DNA of 64,000 bases from Lepidonotus clava. Taxonomy: Eukaryota > Annelida > Polychaeta > Phyllodocida > Polynoidae. Each line of letters starts with the position of its first letter. The first letter of the stretch is position 1. The translations under genes were made by a program, and so were the position numbers. The notes beneath the pieces are model-generated. The model saw only the letters and a list, made by a program, of their open reading frames with translations. It made no database searches and was not told the DNA's origin. Location of the stretch: positions 25,475,961 through 25,539,960 of the forward strand of contig OW387148.1 in NCBI GenBank assembly GCA_936440205.1. The letters run 5' to 3'. This document shows, piece after piece, positions 57,933-64,000 of the stretch.

Positions 57933-60900
57933 AGGAGAAGGTGTGGGGTTACTTACTCCATAGAGTGAGCACACTCACAGATAAATAAACAGGCAAGTGA
58001 TGATCTTAAATCTGACAGCTTCCTGTGATCTCATACTGAAAAAACCAGTATCCCAGGAGCAGATTCCATATGAATAGATTCCATACCTTGTATCTATCTC
58101 AGGGCTATAAAAAACAATAAACTTCAATGGTTTCCGTCCATGATAAGTACTAACTTAAGTAAATGCATGGTAATCAACATTAATTCTAAGATAGTTGTCA
58201 TCTGAATGGGGATGTTACTACGGCCAATAAATAAAATAAGTCTTATTTAACCATTGAGTCAACCTCCACAATCAGAGTCCATTGGTAATTGTGTATCCAA
58301 AAACTTAAAAAGTCTGGAGGGAGTGTCGTGTATAGCTATCAATGTTGACCTTTGTTGGTCAGTGTTCTATTTTACCTTGGCTTGAAAATACCATCTCAGC
58401 AAAAATGGCATTTGGTGTCCTAAGCACTTCCACATAATACATTATTTAAGTGAACTGTGCACACTGGTTGTACAAACTTCTCTGCGAGGGTTCCCCATTG
58501 TGCAGTTGTCATGGATTATGAAAGTGACTGCTATAAGTCTTAGTCAGAACTATGACTCTTAAAGACAATTGTCCACTAGAAGAATTGATCCATAATCTTA
58601 TATTATGCTTCTGAACCAATACAAAATGCATGCCCTGGCTCGGCATGCGCTTGCAGTAAACCGAAAGTTCCAGAGCTACCTCAAGTTTTTATCTATTATA
58701 CTGATTGCTCAAATTTCCATGGTATCAAATAGAGGTAACGGGATATAAAGACGGTTTTATGGATAACCAATTTTATTTGGTTGACTACAATGGCTGGCCC
58801 GGTAGCAAAACTTGGCATTTTCATAACTGCCATTAACCTCTCTATGAAGCTCTGCAAGACATTAACCGGTCAACATCGGGCAAAGTTCTATATTGGTTCA
58901 TTCATATTACTCACCCTTGATGGTTAAACCTATTTGATTAAATTCAACCTGATTACCGAGAATACAGTGACATAAAGTTATATCAACTACCACTTTATAA
59001 ATGTTTCATTAGCTAATGTAATCATCAAGATAAAACTGCAGAAATACAATGAACAAATACCAAAAGTCTCCATGAAAAATCGAGCTCATAGATACAGATC
59101 AACTACAGCATGCCTGCTTGTCAACACTTTGCAGCACCTTTTTCATACCAAGTGCCCCCCTTGTTCAACCCCATTACAGACAGCAGCTGGTGAGGAGCAG
59201 GAGGGGGCCTTGTAGACAAGCCCCAGGCTGGTGAGGAGGTGAGGAAGGAGGGCTCCTAGAAATAGGCTATTTTCAAGAGGAGTGCAGACATGTTTAATGA
59301 TCCTGCCTACTTCTTGAGATATAGTCAGACCTTCTTTTGGATTACTCAGAAACAAAACTATATACCGCCTATATATTGAATGATATATTCTACTATCTCA
59401 GCAACAAAATAACGTATGGTGTACTGAGAAATTGCACTTGCTCATAATACAGTTTTAAAAGGCACAGTAATTGTACAAATTGCTCTGACTGGGTGCACCA
59501 CTGTGTGCAGGTCATTGGTAATGACCTTTTACAGTTAAAACTATATAAAACAGATATATTCTATATATTATTCAAAGATATCTTTTAGTTAAGATTATGA
59601 ACGTTTTTGAAAATGAAAACAGAACAGATGAAAAAGCCAGTACTTTAGTTAATCTTTTATCTTCAGTTTTTGGGTGTTTCTTTCATCCACCAATCCGACC
59701 CATCTATGACTTAAATTCGTTCGTAAAATCCTAGCAACAGAACAGAGAAAGATTACCCTTGGCCATTGTATACTTTACAGGTATTGCAAACAAGATAAAG
59801 GATGGATTCTAAGGAGAAATATGCAATGTGTCACTGTGTCAGGTACAAAAAGGTTCCCATCTGACCTTTTAGGTTTGTCACACCAACATATGGCTGTTAG
59901 TGGTGTACACCATTCTTTACATGTACACTCTTGCTCTGCTCCAGGGACTCAAAACCTTGGCTGCCCATGCTGAGGACATCCTACCAGTAAGGCCATCACT
60001 GCTATTTCCATGTGGAGGGGCCTGGTAATGGGTGCCATGTCAATTTACTGGGTACTGCTTTTCTACATAAAACTATATACTATAGGTATACTATACTACA
60101 TACTATAGCTACATGTTAGAGCTGATATAGCAGTATATATCTAGACGTGGTATTCTGGCTCTGGCTCTATCTCACTGAACAGATTTGATAATGCCTAAAA
60201 TTAAACAGGTTGGGCTTGCAATTGGGTAAAGTTTGGAAGCCGTTAGTGAAGAGTTTTCATATAAGTAGAGTTCTAATGATGAATACCAGTAAATGTGGTA
60301 TAGAACACTGAAAGAATACATGCGCATTGAGGACTGCTGCTGACTACATCCTGTGACCTACTTATCAGTGGCGCCACGTGGTGGCTGAGTGGGGCGTTAA
60401 TGTAAACAGTACATGTATATAATTCTGCCCCTCTCTGAGTATTCTTCCTTTGGCCTGATTTTCTTAAGATGCCACTGATTCAAGAATAAATATGATTAAT
60501 TGTCTAAATAAAGCTCAAGTTTGTATGAAGCACGTGCATTAACATCCTATGAAACATAACTGCATGTATCACTTATTTTCATTCTTTTGTGTGTGTATCA
60601 AATGGTCACATTTATCAGGGAAACCTACACCTTATACAAAGACAGAACACGTGTCATATATCATGACAATTGATAAAGCTTGTTCATTAATATTATGAAT
60701 TCTCTAACCCATGACAATGATGTAATCACAACCAACCAACTTCAAATATTTCGACATCTACAGAAAGATTTCAGAGAAATTCTTTCAATTTTTGGAACGA
60801 ACTGCTCACGACAAAATATGTGACAACTGCCCCCTAAAATTCACCGAAGAAACATCTTAGAGATCTTCTAAATTGAAGTGATCATTTGAAACAAAGTACC

Positions 60901-61649
60901 TGAGACGAAGTCACTTGGAATGGATTTGTACCATAATTAAAATGCCTATAATTGTGTCAATTGGTGTAGGTTCATACCGGTAAATAATAATTACATTCTA
61001 AATCATCATACAATAACGATAATAAAACACTATATCATCTCTAATTGCCTCAGATAATGATAAAGATAACCCCTAAATATGCAACATATTAACACTATTT
61101 TGATACATCTACATTTCCATAAACTGAATATGTTCTCTAAGAGGGGAAAATATAGTATTTTTTCAGATGTATCATATTCATGTACTACACCATTATAACT
61201 CTATCATGTAAACCACTTTGCCTTCACCACCTCTTTTTGTCCCAGAGAAGAAGCACATTCTGCTGTGTGAGAGTCCTGAGCCATCCCTCAGTAGCAGAAG
61301 CCTTCTCACCTGGACTTTGTCCACTTTTTACTTTACCTGTGGGTTATTTTCTTCCTGGAGTGTTACCATGTGGTGAGCACAGGTGAGCTGCTCATTCCCT
61401 CCGCTTTTTTAGCCTGGTCTTTGGGTCTGGAGCTATGGAGCAGCTCGCAAACAGTATACCAAGGGGCCCTTGAAGAAAGGGGTATACATATCGTATGCTG
61501 AGTTTTTTAAACGCCTATTCTGCCTGTTTTTTTTACACTTATGGCTTTCCATGTCATAACTTATATTACGAAAATCCACATGTTTTGTTTCACTACATTT
61601 TTGCACTTCCTGTTATAAAAGCCAAGGCACTTTGTTAAATAAAGAAATG

Positions 61650-61945
61650 CTCATGTTACAGGGTTAAATTTCAGGGTGCAGGTTCCCATCCAAGGTATGG
61701 CTGCTGCTACCCATGCTTTATTACTTCCCCAGCTTGTACATAGCTTTACCTTCTAATGTTTAACGTAGCCATTTTTACTTATGCGGTTTGGGTTTTTGTG
61801 CTTTGTTGAGTAAATAAGCTATGACTTTGCAAAGGAATGTGAATGGGACGTTTTACGCCTTTCTGCTGTTAAAGAATTTCTATTGGTTTTAAAGTAAATG
61901 TTGGAATAAAGTATGCTGTGGTGTTAAACCCCCAATCACAATATG
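61650..61945 (+). repeat. Old SINE remnant with GTTAAACCCC tail
   Basis: B-box-like CAGGTTCCCATCC near 61680 and GGTGTTAAACCCCCAATCAC at 61921-61940 match the head and tail of the SINE family at 35061; the middle is not clearly alignable. Confidence 0.35.
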
Positions 61946-62211
61946 AGTCTACAGGTACTACTCAAGATGCTGATATCCTTCTAATGGTTAGTTCTTTTTC
62001 TTATTATTCCAGAATGCTACGTCTGAGGAGCCTCTAAGGTACCCTAAGCTGTAAGTACTCATGATGTCCATCATTACCTATAATTGAAGTCATACTTGTA
62101 AGAGTAATGGCGGGCATCTACTTTATAGCTTGCAAACATGAATGTGCAGTTTGCATGCCATTGAAATATGAATTTTCATTTTCTGTGACAGGTTCCATTA
62201 TAAAGAGCCAT

Positions 62212-62628
62212 CTAATTACAATTTTTTTTATTAGATGCAATCTTATACAATAAGTTCTTCCTTGGATATATGAGATGATGAATTAATGATGAAGGTGTAG
62301 TCTCATATAGATCATTCATAGTAATTATATACAATTTCTTCTCAACTGTACGTTTAAACAATGACTTTTTATCTAACAATTGTTCATCAACAGACAATTT
62401 GTCCCAAAAATCAACTCCTCTATAATAACTACTATTAGAAACCTGCATAACACTAGTAAAATCTTTTCTAAATTTAATTTTACCACTACTACGGGTAACA
62501 ACCATATCAAATTGGTTTTCAGGTTCCAGATAATAAACATCATTTCGAAGGTTATATATCATTACCAACAACTGGACTTGCCTACGTTTTATCAAGGGTT
62601 GTATATCATATAGATTAAACAGATCCAT
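62212..62628 (-). CDS. LINE-like reverse transcriptase C-terminal fragment
   Basis: A 138-residue open frame with the pattern IKRRQVQLLVMIYNL, then TRSSGKIKFRKDF, then NSSYYRGVDFWDKLSVDE and LFKRTVEKKLY. This order matches the region after the RT domain in non-LTR retrotransposons (..LMYK.., ..TR.., ..SYRGxxLWNxLP.., ..FKxxVK..). A TTAGATG...AATAAAAAAAA-type A-rich end follows on the minus strand. No RT core is present, so it is a 5'-truncated copy, as is usual for LINEs. The clade is not assigned. Confidence 0.6.
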   Translation of the reverse strand: MDLFNLYDIQPLIKRRQVQLLVMIYNLRNDVYYLEPENQFDMVVTRSSGKIKFRKDFTSVMQVSNSSYYRGVDFWDKLSVDEQLLDKKSLFKRTVEKKLYIITMNDLYETTPSSLIHHLIYPRKNLLYKIASNKKNCN

Positions 62629-63919
62629 GATATTTTCAATATGAACACAGTTATAACGAATGTCTTATCATACTGAAATTGGTATTTGCAAAATCATTGC
62701 TGACCTTATTATTCGCATGTGTCCCAATTTTATTTATGTTCTGACTGTGAACCAGCGATTAATTTCACTTATTCCTACCCATAAATAATGTTAAAATAGT
62801 ATACACTTTTGCAAAACTATTGAAACCATTCAGGTATTAAGACAGGATGATGTCATTCTGCAGGGGGCACCTCCAGTGTACACCCCTCCAGTAAGAAGAG
62901 TGGCTAAGTTAAGAAACCTCTCAAGCACAATTATCAACTGAAATCCATTCAAATCTTCTTGGAACACCAATAGATTTCAGAGCTGGCTATACCGCTTCTA
63001 GCAAATGCTCAAACAACAGGTATCTCTCAAAAAATAAGGAATGGGATGAGAATACTCCAACTGCACTTTCCAAAGTGAGAACACGTGTTTCATATAGTTA
63101 CCCTTGAGACAGATGAGTTTTAGTTCAGATAATTTCAAACAACAATTCCCTCAAATCTAAGTGGAACGTTTGGAGTTCCCACCTTCCTAGTGACTACCCT
63201 GCCAGAAGCTACACGTAGTTCCTCCAGGGTTTACCATGGAGAAGCTGCAGGAGCATGATTGTGGGCTCATCTCCCCTCCCCTCCCCTCCCTCCTTCCTCC
63301 ATTCCATGGGGCCCAAGGGTATTAGTGAAACATGTTTAATTACGTGAAACCATCTAGACCTTAGGATTAGGACACCCTTCTTACATCCCTCCTTACCGCT
63401 GTTAAGCTTAACCTGGGCAGATGGCCCGACATTCCTCAGGTGTAATTCCCCCTGGGGAGGTCTGTTTAGAGCAATAGCAAGATGAGGTAGTAACCATCCC
63501 TCAACAATGACCCAAAGCATAGTGAAATCTTTTAATCTCTTTGAATCCTCCACATCTCTGAATGGGGAACACCCTTCTTACATTAATATTTATCCTGACC
63601 GGTGTCCAAAACTAACAGTGTGCCCTCCCCTGAGACACACATTTCTGCCACCAGGTGCACACTTTCTAAGCATTTGTACCCTGAAAATGGATTTTTTTAA
63701 ACAGTTTAAATGCTCTTATGATAAGAGGCACATGGAGAGGTCACTGGGCACACTAATTTTAAATCGATGCACCTAGAGGGCACAGAAATTGATCACTGTC
63801 TGCCAACAGTTGCTAAAAGCACACCTGGACAGGTGTCTTCTCCAGGGCGGACTCAGGAGGGCTGGGAGTGCGGTAAGGTGGGCACACACAGGAGGAGGAG
63901 CAGTCAGAGGTAGTACTTA

Positions 63920-63980
63920 CCGGAGACGACTCGGCGTTGAGTGGCACCGAGAGCGCCTGGCCAGGGTGTATATATGGAGC
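63920..63980 (-). promoter_or_regulatory. Candidate minus-strand TATA promoter and short leader exon
   Basis: CCATATATACACC (TATA at about 63971-63978) lies about 50 bases upstream of GTCGTCTCCG|GTAAGTAC, a strong donor at 63920. GAGCAGCTA is just upstream of the TATA and GGGCCGCCTGG at the window end also occurs at 42959. It could be a third light chain promoter or the start of another minus-strand gene. Confidence 0.4.
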
Positions 63981-64000
63981 AGCTATTACGGGCCGCCTGG

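Larger units (their letters stand above)
59945..62890 (+). other. Three candidate small plus-strand exons
   Basis: 59945-59986 (42 nt, CTCTGCTCCAG acceptor, CCA|GTAAGG donor), 62013-62050 (38 nt, TTCTTATTATTCCAG acceptor, GCT|GTAAGT donor) and 62864-62890 (27 nt, ATTCTGCAG acceptor, CCA|GTAAGA donor). In the one open phase they would read GLKTLAAHAEDILP, then NATSEEPLRYPKL. No known domain. Such signal pairs arise by chance in tens of kilobases, so this is weak. Confidence 0.2.

Overview
The window is animal genomic DNA with intron-split genes, tRNA-derived SINEs, MITEs, a LINE fragment and two tyrosine-recombinase retrotransposons. The myosin essential light chain encoded here has the FDFWDGRDG first EF-hand typical of lophotrochozoans, and a SINE at 35 kb ends in the GTTAAACCCC...AACC tail common in mollusc genomes. 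A mollusc, perhaps a bivalve, is the best guess; the phylum is inferred, not proven.

Layout. 1-3.7 kb: a DIRS-type retrotransposon on the minus strand, cut by the window edge. 3.7-7.0 kb: gene-free DNA with MITEs and a palindrome-rich stretch. 7.1-11.5 kb: a six-exon HARBI1-like gene (minus) whose exons join in phase into 380 residues. It has three decayed tandem copies of exon 2 and a 33-bp minisatellite abutting the exon 4 acceptor. 13.6-21.5 kb: a young, whole-looking Ngaro-type element (minus) with split direct repeats (A1-genes-B1-A2-B2), gag-like, RT/RNase H, tyrosine recombinase and SGNH hydrolase genes, and a tandem array of co-varying hairpins in each B repeat. 24.2-32.5 kb: a four-EF-hand calmodulin-like gene (plus), with a repeat array right after a candidate 5' UTR splice donor. 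30-35 kb: several MITEs and a SINE with a 12-bp target duplication. 37.4-51.5 kb: a myosin essential light chain gene (minus) with two alternative first coding regions and two phase-matched 147-nt versions of the exon carrying EF-hand 1. 42-64 kb: introns and upstream DNA of that gene, rich in G-tracts, CArG and MEF2-type sites, E-boxes and a recurring dyad GAGC(A/T)GCTC.

Both host EF-hand genes fit calcium-controlled contraction or signalling. Repeated GAGC(A/T)GCTC sites near the light chain promoter, and one in the presumed 5' exon of the calmodulin-like gene, suggest a shared regulatory input. The most unusual signals are the light chain exon swap, the dyad motif, the co-varying hairpin array, and two minisatellites that each carry a copy of the adjoining splice site.
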